NCBI GenBank assembly: GCA_019243635.1
Contig: JAFAUB010000008.1
Location: 62,001-126,000 of the forward strand
DNA from: Pseudonocardiales bacterium
Lineage (GTDB): Bacteria > Actinomycetota > Actinomycetes > Mycobacteriales > Pseudonocardiaceae
DNA: 64,000 bases
Direction: 5' to 3'
This document shows positions 42,422-51,532 of the stretch, piece after piece; the first letter of the stretch is position 1, and every line of letters begins with the position of its first letter. Under the pieces are notes generated by a model. It ran no database searches. It was not told the DNA's origin and worked only from the letters and a program-made list of their open reading frames with translations. The position numbers and the translations under genes were made by a program.

Positions 42422-42576
42422 AACAGTGGAGTCGGTCACAAACCGAGCAGGCCACGTCTGATGAGGCGTCCCAGCGAGCTGCGACACCGTCGGACATCGA
42501 GCGCGTCCGGTACGGTACGGCCGCACGCGCGTCATCAGGCTGGCGGCCGGCCGTAACGTCGAGGACGAGGAGACCA

Positions 42577-43521
42577 GTGAGTGACCTGACCTATCTCGAG
42601 GCGATCGTGGTGGGGGCTTTCCAGGGGGTCACCGAGCTGTTCCCGGTCTCCAGTCTCGGGCACTCCGTCCTGGTCCCGGCGCTGGTGGGCGGTCGCTGGG
42701 CGCGCGACCTGGACGTTTCGGCGCCCGAGTCGCCCTACCTCGCCTTCATCGTCGGCCTGCATGTGGCCACCGCCGCCGCGCTACTGATCTTCTTCCGGCG
42801 TGACTGGCTACGCATCATCGCCGGGTTCATCAGCTCGCTGCGTCACCGGCGCATCCACACCTCCAGCGAGCGGCTCGCCTGGCTGCTCATCGTCGGGACC
42901 ATCCCGGTCGGTGTCAGCGGCCTGCTGCTCGAGCATCTGTTCCGCACCACGCTAGGCCGGCCGATCCCGGCGGCGGCGTTCCTGATCGCCAACGGGGTGG
43001 TGCTCTACGTCGGCGAACGGCTCCGTCACCGAGCCGACACCACGGCCCCTGTGGGCGCATCGTCGGGGGTGCCCGCAGCGGCCCCAGCGGACGGGCCGGG
43101 TTCAGCCCGTGACTCCGGGGCGGTCGCGGATACCCGGCTGGCCCGGATGTCACTCAGTCAGGCCACGCTCATCGGTTCCGCGCAGATCCTCGCCCTGCTA
43201 GCCGGGATCAGCCGGTCCGGCGTCACGATGGTCGCCGGGCTGCTGCGTGGGCTGTCCCACACCGACGCCGCGCGCTTCTCCTTCCTGCTCGCCACCCCGG
43301 TCATCCTGGCCGCCGGCGCGCTGAAGATCCCTGACCTGTTCGGCCCGCTCGGCGCCGGCATCCACGGCCCGATCATCGCCGGCAGCATCGCGTCGTTCGT
43401 CAGCGCATACCTGGCGGTCCGCTTCCTCACCCGCTACTTCGAGACCCGCACCCTCACCCCGTTCGCGGTGTACTGCCTGCTCTTCGGTACCGCCAGCCTG
43501 CTCTGGCTCGTGGTCCGCTAG
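42577..43521 (+). CDS. uppP: Undecaprenyl-diphosphatase
   Basis: From GTG 42577 (GAGGACGAGGAG upstream) the 314-residue product is a BacA/UppP membrane phosphatase that recycles undecaprenyl diphosphate to the monophosphate for cell-wall synthesis; it also gives bacitracin tolerance. Motif 1 is GAFQGVTELFPVSSLGHSVL and motif 2 is LALLAGISRSGVTMVAGLL (catalytic Ser/Arg region). A hydrophilic insert of about 45 residues (about 155-195) separates helices. It ends tail to tail with gatD, sharing the CTAG stop overlap (43518-43521). Confidence 0.95.
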   Translation: MSDLTYLEAIVVGAFQGVTELFPVSSLGHSVLVPALVGGRWARDLDVSAPESPYLAFIVGLHVATAAALLIFFRRDWLRIIAGFISSLRHRRIHTSSERLAWLLIVGTIPVGVSGLLLEHLFRTTLGRPIPAAAFLIANGVVLYVGERLRHRADTTAPVGASSGVPAAAPADGPGSARDSGAVADTRLARMSLSQATLIGSAQILALLAGISRSGVTMVAGLLRGLSHTDAARFSFLLATPVILAAGALKIPDLFGPLGAGIHGPIIAGSIASFVSAYLAVRFLTRYFETRTLTPFAVYCLLFGTASLLWLVVR

Positions 43522-44258
43522 CCACAACGCGAGAAGCGTCCCCGCAGGTACGTGTCACGCAGGGCGGCCTGGTCGGGCAGCTGCAGGGGGGGCAGGGCAA
43601 GGCCCGTGACCTTGTGCAGGATGTGGTCGGCCAAGGCCGGGTTGCGGGCCAGCACCGGGCCGTGCAGGTAGGTGCCGATGATGTGGTCGGTGAGCACACC
43701 TTCATTGCGACACGTCGTCGTGCCGTCACCGGTGCCATTGCCGGTGCCGGTGACCACCCGTCCCAGTGGGGCCGTGCCCGGACCCAGGGTGGTGACGCCG
43801 CGGTGGTTCTCGAAGCCGGTCAACGAGCCGACGCCGGGCAGGGCACAGGTGGCGATCACCTCACCGACGGCGCGCCGGCGGCCGGGCGCGGTCGTGATGT
43901 CCAGCAAGTCCAGGCCCGGGTAGTGGTGGCCGCCGGCGTCGGTCATCGTCCGGCCCAGGATCTGCAGCCCGGCGCACACGGCCAGCGTCACCGCACTGGT
44001 CTCCAGCACCCGACGTAGCTGGTCATGGCGACGCAGCCAGTCCGAGGCGAACTGTTGCGCGGTGTCCTCTCCCCCACCCAGCAGGTACACCGCGCAACCG
44101 GTGGCGGGGACGTCGCGGGCCGTGATGGTGCGAACCTCGGCGGGAATGCCACGCCAGCGCAGCCGTTGCGCCAATATCGTGGCGTTGCCGGCATCGGAGT
44201 AGGTGCCCAGCACGTCGGGCAGCAGCAGGCCGATCGTGACCGTGGACTCCGCGCTCAC
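43518..44258 (-). CDS. gatD: Lipid II isoglutaminyl synthase, glutaminase subunit GatD
   Basis: This 246-residue class I glutamine amidotransferase has the nucleophile in TLAVCAGLQILG (Cys about 95) and the catalytic His in IGTYLHGPVLARNP. By family knowledge, GatD releases ammonia from glutamine and passes it to MurT, which amidates the D-glutamate of lipid II. Its start overlaps the murT stop by ATGA, in the usual murT-gatD order. An internal GTGNGTGDGT stretch is a small low-complexity loop. Confidence 0.94.
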   Translation of the reverse strand: MSAESTVTIGLLLPDVLGTYSDAGNATILAQRLRWRGIPAEVRTITARDVPATGCAVYLLGGGEDTAQQFASDWLRRHDQLRRVLETSAVTLAVCAGLQILGRTMTDAGGHHYPGLDLLDITTAPGRRRAVGEVIATCALPGVGSLTGFENHRGVTTLGPGTAPLGRVVTGTGNGTGDGTTTCRNEGVLTDHIIGTYLHGPVLARNPALADHILHKVTGLALPPLQLPDQAALRDTYLRGRFSRCG

Positions 44259-45550
44259 CCGGTCACCCCCGTGTTCGACTTCCTGCCCAGCCGGCGGCGG
44301 AAGTGATGGAAGGCGGTGTAGTTGGCCACCACGTCGATCTCCCCCGAGGGCAGCGCCGCGAGGGCGGCCAGCGGGTCGGCCACGGTCTGGTGCTCCAGCC
44401 CGGCATAGCTGAGCCGCACGCCAAGGTCAGCGGCGCGTTCTCCGCTGGCCACCACGTGCGGAGAAGCGAGCTGCTCGAACGGGACGTCCCATAACCACGA
44501 GGTGTCCCGCCCGTCGGCCTCCCGGGCGTTGATGATCACCAACAGCGGCCGCGCCTCGTCCAGCATGGACAACGTCCCGGCCCAGCCTGCCGGGTTCTTC
44601 GCCAACAACATGCGCAGGCTCTGTGACCCGCAGCGCACCACCGCGTACCGGCCGGCCACGACGTCAACCTCGCGCAGCGCCGAGACGGCCCGCTCGGCCG
44701 GGACACCGACAGCGCAGGCGGCAGCCAACGCCATGGCGGCGTTGCTCCGGTTCACCTGGCCGGGCAGTCGAATGTCCAGTGGTAGCACCACGTCGGCGGT
44801 GCATGCCTTGCCGTCCTCGAGCCACCAGTCCGGGGTGGGGCGGGCCAACCCACACGCACACTCCCACCCGGGCTCGGTGAAAACGAGTGCGCGGCCGCAC
44901 CGAGGACAGCTGGACGCGTCACCTAACCAGCTGGACCCAGCGGCCACCCAGACGCTGCGGGGGGCCGGCCTCGCCGCCGACACCACCATCGGATCATCCG
45001 CGTTGGCCACCACCACCGTGTCGGGCCGCCGGGCCAGCGCACGCCCGACGGCGGACGCGATCGCCCCTACCTCAGTCGCCCGGTCCAGTTGGTCGCGGGT
45101 CAGGTTGAGCAGGACCACCACCGTCGGGTCGACGGCCTCGGCGACCGCCGCCAGGTGCAGCTCGTCGACCTCGATCACCGCGTACTCGGCGTCCGGAGCC
45201 TCGGCCAGCGCCGCCACCGCCCCGTCGGCCATATTCGAGCCGCCGGCGTTGTGCGCCACCGACCCGGCGGTGCGCACCGCCGCCGCCACCAGATGGCTGG
45301 TGGTGGTCTTGCCGTTGGTCCCCGACACCAGCACCACGTGGCGCCCCGCCGCCAAGCGCCGCAGCGCGTGGGCGTCCAGGGCCAGCGTCACCCGACCACC
45401 GATGATCGACCCGGCGCCCAGGCCCAACCGCCGCGACAGCCCCGCCGTCGCCAGCCCGGCCCGCACCGCGGCACGCGTCCACCACCCCAGCCGGCGTCGG
45501 CCAGCGGCGGAGGTCTCCCCCGGACCCACCCCGGGTGTCCGCACCACCAT
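44255..45550 (-). CDS. murT: Lipid II isoglutaminyl synthase, Mur-ligase-like subunit MurT
   Basis: This Mur-ligase-like protein of about 431 residues has the ATP loop VLVSGTNGKTTTSHLVA, the ribbon-forming Cys pairs CPRCG and CACG (about 220-240) that mark MurT, and the C-terminal DUF1727 domain with LLAKNPAGWAGTLSML and the catalytic-site DTSWLWDVPFE. With GatD it amidates lipid II glutamate. I chose ATG 45550, which has GGGAGG and CTGGGGG upstream; GTG 45607 extends it by 19 residues without conservation. The DMT-family gene precedes it by about 100 bp. Confidence 0.94.
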   Translation of the reverse strand: MVVRTPGVGPGETSAAGRRRLGWWTRAAVRAGLATAGLSRRLGLGAGSIIGGRVTLALDAHALRRLAAGRHVVLVSGTNGKTTTSHLVAAAVRTAGSVAHNAGGSNMADGAVAALAEAPDAEYAVIEVDELHLAAVAEAVDPTVVVLLNLTRDQLDRATEVGAIASAVGRALARRPDTVVVANADDPMVVSAARPAPRSVWVAAGSSWLGDASSCPRCGRALVFTEPGWECACGLARPTPDWWLEDGKACTADVVLPLDIRLPGQVNRSNAAMALAAACAVGVPAERAVSALREVDVVAGRYAVVRCGSQSLRMLLAKNPAGWAGTLSMLDEARPLLVIINAREADGRDTSWLWDVPFEQLASPHVVASGERAADLGVRLSYAGLEHQTVADPLAALAALPSGEIDVVANYTAFHHFRRRLGRKSNTGVTG

Positions 45551-45651
45551 CGCCCCCAGCCTCCCACCATCCCTGCCCAGCGATGCGCTGACGCGCCCCT
45601 CCACCACGGTGATCTGATGACCCGTGAGCAGAGGGCTGGCGGCAGTATTCC

Positions 45652-46584
45652 CTATCCGGTCAGCCTGCGTTCGAGGCCCCGTTGTATCGGCGACCTTTCG
45701 GGCGCCTGGCGACTGCCGGGTGACTCGCGACCGGTACCGGTGGCGGCCGCGCGTCGATCACCGGTGGCGAGCAGCCATACCCCGGCCAGGGTCAGCGCCA
45801 GCCCAGCGGCCTGGACGACGGCCAGCGGCCCGGTGGAGAAGGACTCACCGAAGACGATGGCGCCGAGGCTGACCGCGATAACGGGGTCGACCACCATCAT
45901 CGCGGCCAGCGGGCCGCGGAGCGGACCGGACTGGAAAGCGGCCTGGCTCAGCAGCGCACCCAGCAGGCCGCAGCTCAGCGCCGTCCACAGCTCCCAGCTG
46001 GTCGCCAGCGCGGGGAGCCCACCGGCGCCCAGGATCTCACCCCAGGTCTTGACCAGCGCGGCGGACAGCGCGAACGTCGTCCCCGCTGCGGCGCCCAGTC
46101 CCAGCGACCTGGCCCGCCCCCGCCGGGCCAGCGCGACGCCCAGCGCGGCGAGCGCCGCCGTCGCGGCCACCAGCAGCCCCGGTAGCCAGTCCGTGAAGCG
46201 ATCCGGGTCTCGGGACTCCACGGTCGGTTGGACCGCCAGGAAGACCGCCAGACCGGCGACGGTCAGGGTCGCGGATAGCAGCGCCCTGCGACTCAGCGGG
46301 TGCCCGAGCACGACCTGCAGCGGCAGGGCGACCACCAGGCCCACCGTCAGCAGAGGCTGCACGACCGACAGCGCCCCGAGGTTGACCGCCACCATGTGCA
46401 GCGCCACACCGGCCACTTCGGCCACGATCCCCAGCAGCCACAACGGTTGGTGGGCGACATCGATCAGCAGCCCAGGGCTCAGCGGGAACCGTCGGCGTAC
46501 CCGGTTCGCGCCCTGATGCTGGAGCACCGAGGCGGTCCCGAAGCACACCGCGGCCATGAGCGACAACACGACGGCAAGTGTCAC
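45652..46584 (-). CDS. DMT-superfamily membrane protein
   Basis: From GTG 46584 the 310-residue product has about nine or ten membrane helices in two EamA-like halves, starting VVTLAVVLSLMAAVCFGTAS with FGTASVLQHQGA. The second half has LSCGLLGALLSQAAFQSGPL and DPVIAVSLGAIVFGES. This is a drug/metabolite transporter fold typical of actinobacterial proteins of unknown substrate. A basic tail ends the protein. It is co-directional with murT-gatD, about 100 bp upstream. Confidence 0.85.
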   Translation of the reverse strand: MTLAVVLSLMAAVCFGTASVLQHQGANRVRRRFPLSPGLLIDVAHQPLWLLGIVAEVAGVALHMVAVNLGALSVVQPLLTVGLVVALPLQVVLGHPLSRRALLSATLTVAGLAVFLAVQPTVESRDPDRFTDWLPGLLVAATAALAALGVALARRGRARSLGLGAAAGTTFALSAALVKTWGEILGAGGLPALATSWELWTALSCGLLGALLSQAAFQSGPLRGPLAAMMVVDPVIAVSLGAIVFGESFSTGPLAVVQAAGLALTLAGVWLLATGDRRAAATGTGRESPGSRQAPERSPIQRGLERRLTG

Positions 46585-46767
46585 AACCTGAGCGAGCCTA
46601 CACGGTGTAGGTGCACAGCCGCGCCAACGCCCGGCCAACCGAGAGCGAACACAGCCGGCGCCAGCCTCCGACATCATGCCCGAACCCGGGTCGTCAAGCA
46701 GCTCAGAGGGAGAGAACCAACCGCTCGCACGGATCGACGTGGGGGGGCTGAAACGGGACCTCACACA

Positions 46768-47472
46768 TCACCGCGCCAGCCCCCGACCCGACCAGACACC
46801 ACCATCGGCCGCCAGCCGGTAGCCTGCGCCGCGGACGGTCTCGATCGCGCATCGCCCGAAGGCGATGTCAATCTTTTTGCGCAGGTAGCGGACATACACC
46901 TCGATGATGTTGGGATCGCCGTCGAAGGCGTCGTCCCATACGTGCTCGAGGATGTCGCGCTTCGATACCACCCGCCCGGTGTTGCGAAGCAGGTATTCCA
47001 GGATCGCCACTTCCTTGGTGGTCAGGCTCAGCAGTTGATCACCGCGCCAGACTCGCCGGCTCGCCGGGTCCAGCCGTAGATCGCCGGCTGCGAGGATGGG
47101 AGGGCATGGCGCCGCGCCGCGCCGAAGCAGCGATCGCAGCCGGGCCACCAGGACCGGGAAGGAGAACGGCTTGGTCAGGTAGTCGTCCGCGCCGATGTTG
47201 AGGCCCATGGTCTCATCGAGCTCGCCGTCCTTGGCGGTGAGAACGAGGATCGGGGTCCAATCTCGGTGATCGCGCAGTGTGGCGCAGATCTGGTAACCGT
47301 GGACGTCGGGCAGCATGAGGTCCAGCACGATGGCGTCGTAGCGATGTTCGCGCGCCATCGACAGCCCGTTGTTGCCGTCGAATGCGACGTCTACCGCGAA
47401 CCCGTTGGTTTTCAACCCGCGTTGCAAGGACAGGGCGAGCGGCTGTTCGTCCTCAACGATCAAGACGCGCAT
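46768..47472 (-). CDS. OmpR-family response regulator, orphan
   Basis: From ATG 47472 the product is 234 residues. The receiver has the acidic pair IVEDEQP, phosphoacceptor Asp in IVLDLMLPD and Lys in YLTKPFSFPV. The winged helix has LLSLTTKEVAILEYLLRN, IIEVYVRYLRKKID and IETVRGAGYRLA. All phosphorylation residues are present, but no histidine kinase gene is adjacent: a DMT gene follows and the GH18 gene precedes. It could serve the exopolysaccharide locus or be an orphan paired elsewhere (inference). Confidence 0.9.
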   Translation of the reverse strand: MRVLIVEDEQPLALSLQRGLKTNGFAVDVAFDGNNGLSMAREHRYDAIVLDLMLPDVHGYQICATLRDHRDWTPILVLTAKDGELDETMGLNIGADDYLTKPFSFPVLVARLRSLLRRGAAPCPPILAAGDLRLDPASRRVWRGDQLLSLTTKEVAILEYLLRNTGRVVSKRDILEHVWDDAFDGDPNIIEVYVRYLRKKIDIAFGRCAIETVRGAGYRLAADGGVWSGRGLAR

Positions 47473-47726
47473 GGCGCCTCCTGTGTGGTCCGGGCGGTAA
47501 TCCAGCTGTGGCACGGTAAAACGTGTAGCTCGGCTTAGACGGCAGGGCCGTCAGGCGGCCGAGTCGGTCAGTCAGATTGTGGTGCGCCGAGATCTGACCT
47601 TCCCCGAGCAGACAAACGACATTTGCCGGCCACCAGGTCTGGGGGACACCGCGACTGCATTCTACCCCGTGAGCGCTGGTAGCGGTCAGCCGATCACGAG
47701 AGTTCACCGATCTGGATCCGCCCAGT

Positions 47727-48998
47727 TCATGAGGGGGTGTGGTGTCGGTCGGTCAGCGGTGTCCAGAACCCGGGGTCCTGGGCGCCGAGGCGCCACAGTT
47801 CGACCCCGCCGAGGCGGTACCTGGTCGCGAGGTCGAGCTTGAGGGTGAGGCTGCGGGCGTTTTCGTACCAGACCTCGTGGTGCGCACCGTCGCGGTCGTA
47901 ACTCAGGTAGGGGGCGTTGCTGACCGGGTCCCAGCCGCTGGTCACGTCGGGGATGTGAGCGAGGGTGTCGGCCTGCCGCCAGGTGATGGCCTGTCCTTGT
48001 CGGCCGACCCAGTCGTAGCCGTAGAGGCCCAGCCCGAGGACCAGCTTGTCGGCGGGGATGCGGGAGCTCGCGTAGCGCAGGACGTCGTTGACCCAGTTCA
48101 GTGGAGCGATCGGCCCGGCGGCGCTGGTGGACCAGCGCCAGTCGTAGGCCATCACGATGACCTTGTCGGCGCTGCGGCCGAGCGCGGTGTAGTCCTGGGC
48201 CAGGTTGCGTTGGTCGTAGCCGGCGTCGGTGGTCTTGGGGTGCACGGTGACGTAGAGGACCTTGCTGCGGGCGTGGAGCGCATCAGCGAGCTCGCTGATG
48301 AATCGGGTGAAGATGTCGCGGTCGGCTAGCGTGAGGTCCTCGTAGTCGATCTGTAGGCCGGTGAACCCCCGTGTCGTGGCGAGCGTGACCAGCTGCTGTT
48401 CGTGGGCGTGGCGGCGAGTGGGGTCGTGCAGGATCGCCTGGATGACCATAGGCGCCCAGACGTGGTCGGTCGTGTCCGCGATCGAGGGCACCAGCCCGAC
48501 ACCGGTGGCGGCCAGGCGGTTCAGCACGCCCTGCTCGGCGCCGCCGCCGCCGGGCACTTCGGATATCACCGAACCGTCGTTGCCCAGGCTGTACCACCAA
48601 GGCGTCACTTCGTCGATGACGTGCCGGTGGTCGGTCACCGTCTGGAGGGATTGGGGCAGGTCCCAGAAGGGCACGGCCCCGATCACCAGCGGTAACCGGT
48701 AGGGCCGCTCGAGCAGTCGATACATGCTGATCCCGCCCGCGACGAGCGTCGCGATGATCACCAGTGCTGTCAGGAGCCGCGCCGCGCGCCGGGAGCCGGG
48801 AGCGGTACGGGTGGTGCGCTGGGCAGGCCAGTGCCGGGGCTCGGCAGGCATCACCGTCGGGCCAGGCATCGATTCCACACGTTCGCGAAGATCCTCGCCT
48901 CCATGGACATCCGTTCGGCGCTCGGGCAGGCGGGTCGGCCGTGCGCTGGGCCGGGGGGCTAGAGTACGACGCCCTGTGTGGTCACGAGGGTCCGCCAT
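47727..48998 (-). CDS. Membrane-anchored GH18 glycoside hydrolase
   Basis: The 423-residue product has a cytosolic N-terminus, one membrane helix (about 74-93) and an extracytoplasmic GH18 domain (about 100-415). The catalytic signature is GFTGLQIDYEDL (about 218-229), with the acid in the DxxDxxE-like motif, followed by VMAYDWRWST and ELWRLGAQDPGFW. GH18 enzymes of this YaaH/chitinase-like group cut beta-1,4-linked GlcNAc-containing glycans. In a locus with an amino-sugar polymerase it may trim or release the exopolysaccharide. It is last in the leftward set epimerase-GT2-small ORF-GH18. Confidence 0.88.
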   Translation of the reverse strand: MADPRDHTGRRTLAPRPSARPTRLPERRTDVHGGEDLRERVESMPGPTVMPAEPRHWPAQRTTRTAPGSRRAARLLTALVIIATLVAGGISMYRLLERPYRLPLVIGAVPFWDLPQSLQTVTDHRHVIDEVTPWWYSLGNDGSVISEVPGGGGAEQGVLNRLAATGVGLVPSIADTTDHVWAPMVIQAILHDPTRRHAHEQQLVTLATTRGFTGLQIDYEDLTLADRDIFTRFISELADALHARSKVLYVTVHPKTTDAGYDQRNLAQDYTALGRSADKVIVMAYDWRWSTSAAGPIAPLNWVNDVLRYASSRIPADKLVLGLGLYGYDWVGRQGQAITWRQADTLAHIPDVTSGWDPVSNAPYLSYDRDGAHHEVWYENARSLTLKLDLATRYRLGGVELWRLGAQDPGFWTPLTDRHHTPS

Positions 48999-49023
48999 GG
49001 TCCTGCCGGGACGTCGGCGCCGT

Positions 49024-49188
49024 TCACGAGCTGCCAGTTGACCGGTCGTTCTGGTCGCTGAGCTCAGCGAATCCCAGACAGCCGTTGAGCACGGAGGAGA
49101 CGTCCATGCCGGCGTTGTTGAACCGGATGTTCGCGCCGAAGCCGTACGCGGCGTCGTCGTAGACTGCGGGGCCTGCGTCTTCGAACAC
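49024..49188 (-). CDS. Small hypothetical protein (54 aa) in exopolysaccharide locus
   Basis: GTG 49188 is 7 nt after the strong ribosome-binding site GGTGAGGGG, 12 bp after the GT2 gene stop, and the frame ends 25 bp before the GH18 start. The product begins VFEDAGPAVYDDAAYGFGAN and continues with IRFNNAGMDVSSVLNGCLGF. Third-position GC is high, as in real genes here. It has one Cys, no signal peptide and no membrane helix. I recognise no family. It may be a small accessory protein of the polysaccharide synthase, a secreted peptide precursor or a gene remnant. Confidence 0.5.
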   Translation of the reverse strand: MFEDAGPAVYDDAAYGFGANIRFNNAGMDVSSVLNGCLGFAELSDQNDRSTGSS

Positions 49189-49199
49189 GGCCCGACCCC

Positions 49200-50513
49200 T
49201 CACCTGAGGCGCGATCCGGCGCGGGACGAGCTGCCTCCCGGAGGCGCCGGACCCGGGGCGCGGCGTTGTGGGCTGGCCCAGATCCCGGCGGACTGCGTGG
49301 ACCGAGTCTGCCAGAGGGAGCGCAGGCACAGCCACGCGTCGAGGCAGCGCAGCGGCAGGAATCCCAGCCCCAGCAACAGGTAGGCCGGACGCCGTTGAAG
49401 CACGGCTACCAGCACGGTGAGCGCATAGTCAGGCACCGCGACACCGAGCAGCACGTCGCGGGGTGGCAGCACGGATATGGTGGCGTCGGCCAGGCCGCCG
49501 AGTGTGCCGTGCGCGCTGGCCAGGTTCACCCACAGCTCCGCGGCGGCGGTCAGGGCCAGGGCGGGACCGAGCAGGACGAACAACACGCTGCTGGTGAGGA
49601 GCTCGGCGACGAACGCGACCAACGCGACCCAGAATCTGCCCAGGCGCAGGCCGTGACGGCGCAGTGTCTGCCAGAACCCGAGGTTCCAGCGCCTGACCTG
49701 CTTGATGTAGTCGGGCAGGGTATGCGGGTCCTGGGTGTAGGCGATCGCGGCACGGGGATGGAAGGCGATGCGACCCAGCCGGTGGGCGTGCACCTCGAAG
49801 GTCATGTTGAAGTCTTCGATCGCCAGCCCTCGGGCCTCGATGTGGATCGAGCCGAGCACCCGGGTGCGGTACATGCTGGCGAAGCCGGGCACGATCGTGA
49901 CCACGTTTGTATACGCGCATGCCTGGCCGTACTTGAACAGCACCTGGAACGCCACGTACACCCGCTCGCGGTAGCCGCGCAGAACCTGGCCGAGGACGCC
50001 GAGCCGGTCGCCGCGCTCCCAGACGGTCGCGGCGCGACCGGCCACGGCGACGACGTCGGGGTCGTCGAACAGCGGCAGCCCGGTGTCGAGGTAATCCGGG
50101 GCGGGCGCGGTGTCGGCGTCGAGCAGCATCACGACCTCGAAGCGTCCACGCAGGTCGAAGTGGTCGATCCCGGCCGCCAGCGCCCCGGCTTTGCCGCGGT
50201 TGGGGTGTAGGTCATAGACGTTCGCGTCGGCCTCGCGGGCGCGCTGCACGGTCTGGTCGGTGGAGCCGTCGGAGATGACGAAGACGTTGCCGCGGGGCAC
50301 CTGCCGGTGCGCGGCGGCGACGGTGGCGCCGACGCCGAGCTCCTCGTTGTGCGCGGCGATCAGGACGGCGACCTGCCCAGGCTTGATCCGCCGGTCGTCG
50401 CTGAGGTCGGGCCGGGTGCGGTGCAGGCACCCGGCCACCCAGCGCACGGCGCCGATGGTCGTCCAGAACAGCACGTTGACGCCCAGGGTCAGGACAAGCA
50501 GCATCCAGGTCAT
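49200..50513 (-). CDS. Processive GT2 glycosyltransferase (poly-GlcNAc/hyaluronan-synthase-like)
   Basis: This 437-residue membrane enzyme has a helix at the N-terminus (about 3-24), a GT2 domain and about three or four C-terminal helices. The processive-synthase motifs are all present: VAVLIAAHNEE, VVMLLDADTAPAP (DxD), IEDFNMTFEVHAHR (ED acceptor-site motif) and QVRRWNLGFW (QxxRW). Relatives polymerise N-acetylglucosamine or alternate it with glucuronic acid. Upstream 8 bp is the sugar epimerase gene. The polymer is inferred from the nearby dehydrogenase, GlmS and deacetylase genes. Confidence 0.9.
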   Translation of the reverse strand: MTWMLLVLTLGVNVLFWTTIGAVRWVAGCLHRTRPDLSDDRRIKPGQVAVLIAAHNEELGVGATVAAAHRQVPRGNVFVISDGSTDQTVQRAREADANVYDLHPNRGKAGALAAGIDHFDLRGRFEVVMLLDADTAPAPDYLDTGLPLFDDPDVVAVAGRAATVWERGDRLGVLGQVLRGYRERVYVAFQVLFKYGQACAYTNVVTIVPGFASMYRTRVLGSIHIEARGLAIEDFNMTFEVHAHRLGRIAFHPRAAIAYTQDPHTLPDYIKQVRRWNLGFWQTLRRHGLRLGRFWVALVAFVAELLTSSVLFVLLGPALALTAAAELWVNLASAHGTLGGLADATISVLPPRDVLLGVAVPDYALTVLVAVLQRRPAYLLLGLGFLPLRCLDAWLCLRSLWQTRSTQSAGIWASPQRRAPGPAPPGGSSSRAGSRLR

Positions 50514-50521
50514 GAGGCGGC

Positions 50522-51532
50522 TCAGCCGGGCACGATCGCGGTGCGGGCCCCCGGTGGGGCACCGGAGGTGACCACCGTGGTCGTCGCGGCGGCGACGCGC
50601 CGGATGATGTCGTCGACCGTGGTCCGCGGCGAGAAGCCGACCAGCTCACCCGCGAGGGTGTTGTCCGGGACGCGGCGGCGCATGTCCTCGAAGCCCGCCC
50701 CGTAGGCCTGCCCGTAAGGCACCAGGACGATCTCGCTGGGGCTGTTGAGCACCTCGACGGTCCGCCGGGCCAGCGCACCGATGGAGATCTCGGTGGCCCC
50801 ACCCAGGTTCACCGCCCGACCCAGCGCCGCCGGGTGCTCGGCGAGCGCGGTGATGGCCGGCACGATGTCGGCGACGTAGGAGAAGCAGCGGGTCTGGGTG
50901 CCGTCACCGAACACCGTGAGCGGCTCACCGCGCAGCGCCTGCCCGACCAGGGTGGGCACGACCATGCCGTAGCGCCCGGTCTGGCGGGGGCCCACGGTGT
51001 TGAACAACCGCACGATGGCCACTTGCAAGTCCCGCTCGCGCCAGTAGGCGTGCGCGAACGCCTCGTCGATGCCCTTGGCCGCGGCGTAGGTCCAGCGCGA
51101 GACCAGCGGTGAGCCCAGGATGCGGTCGGCGTCCTCGGACAGCCGGTCGGCGGTGTTCTTGCCATAGATCTCACTGGTGGAGGCGAGCAGCACCCGGGCC
51201 CCGGCTCCCAGCGCGGCATCGAGCACGTTCTCGGTGCCGTGAAGGTTCACCCGCAGGCTCTGCAGCGGCTCCTCGATGATCACACGCACACCGACTGCGG
51301 CGGCCAGGTGGAAGACCCGGTCGCACCCGGCGACGGTGTCCACGACCAGGGCACGGTCGAGCACGGAACCGTGCAAGAAAGACAACCGCGGATGCCGGTC
51401 AACAGCCTGCAGATTGTCCAGCGTGCCGGTCGACAGATCGTCGAGGACAACCACATCGTCGCCCGCAGCCAACAGATACTCCACCAGATGGCTGCCGATG
51501 AACCCGGCGCCTCCGGTCACCACACTACGCAT
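50522..51532 (-). CDS. NAD-dependent nucleotide-sugar epimerase/dehydratase
   Basis: From ATG 51532 the 336-residue product is an extended short-chain dehydrogenase. NAD is bound by VVTGGAGFIGSHLVEYLL. The catalytic YxxxK is in WTYAAAKGIDEAFAH, with a preceding STSEIYG. The RLFNTVGPRQTGRYGMVVP and DGTQTRCFSYVAD motifs are those of UDP-glucuronate decarboxylase/UDP-HexNAc epimerase-type enzymes. The substrate is most likely a UDP-hexuronate or UDP-HexNAcA made by the divergent dehydrogenase (inference). It is the first gene of the leftward operon. Confidence 0.9.
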   Translation of the reverse strand: MRSVVTGGAGFIGSHLVEYLLAAGDDVVVLDDLSTGTLDNLQAVDRHPRLSFLHGSVLDRALVVDTVAGCDRVFHLAAAVGVRVIIEEPLQSLRVNLHGTENVLDAALGAGARVLLASTSEIYGKNTADRLSEDADRILGSPLVSRWTYAAAKGIDEAFAHAYWRERDLQVAIVRLFNTVGPRQTGRYGMVVPTLVGQALRGEPLTVFGDGTQTRCFSYVADIVPAITALAEHPAALGRAVNLGGATEISIGALARRTVEVLNSPSEIVLVPYGQAYGAGFEDMRRRVPDNTLAGELVGFSPRTTVDDIIRRVAAATTTVVTSGAPPGARTAIVPG

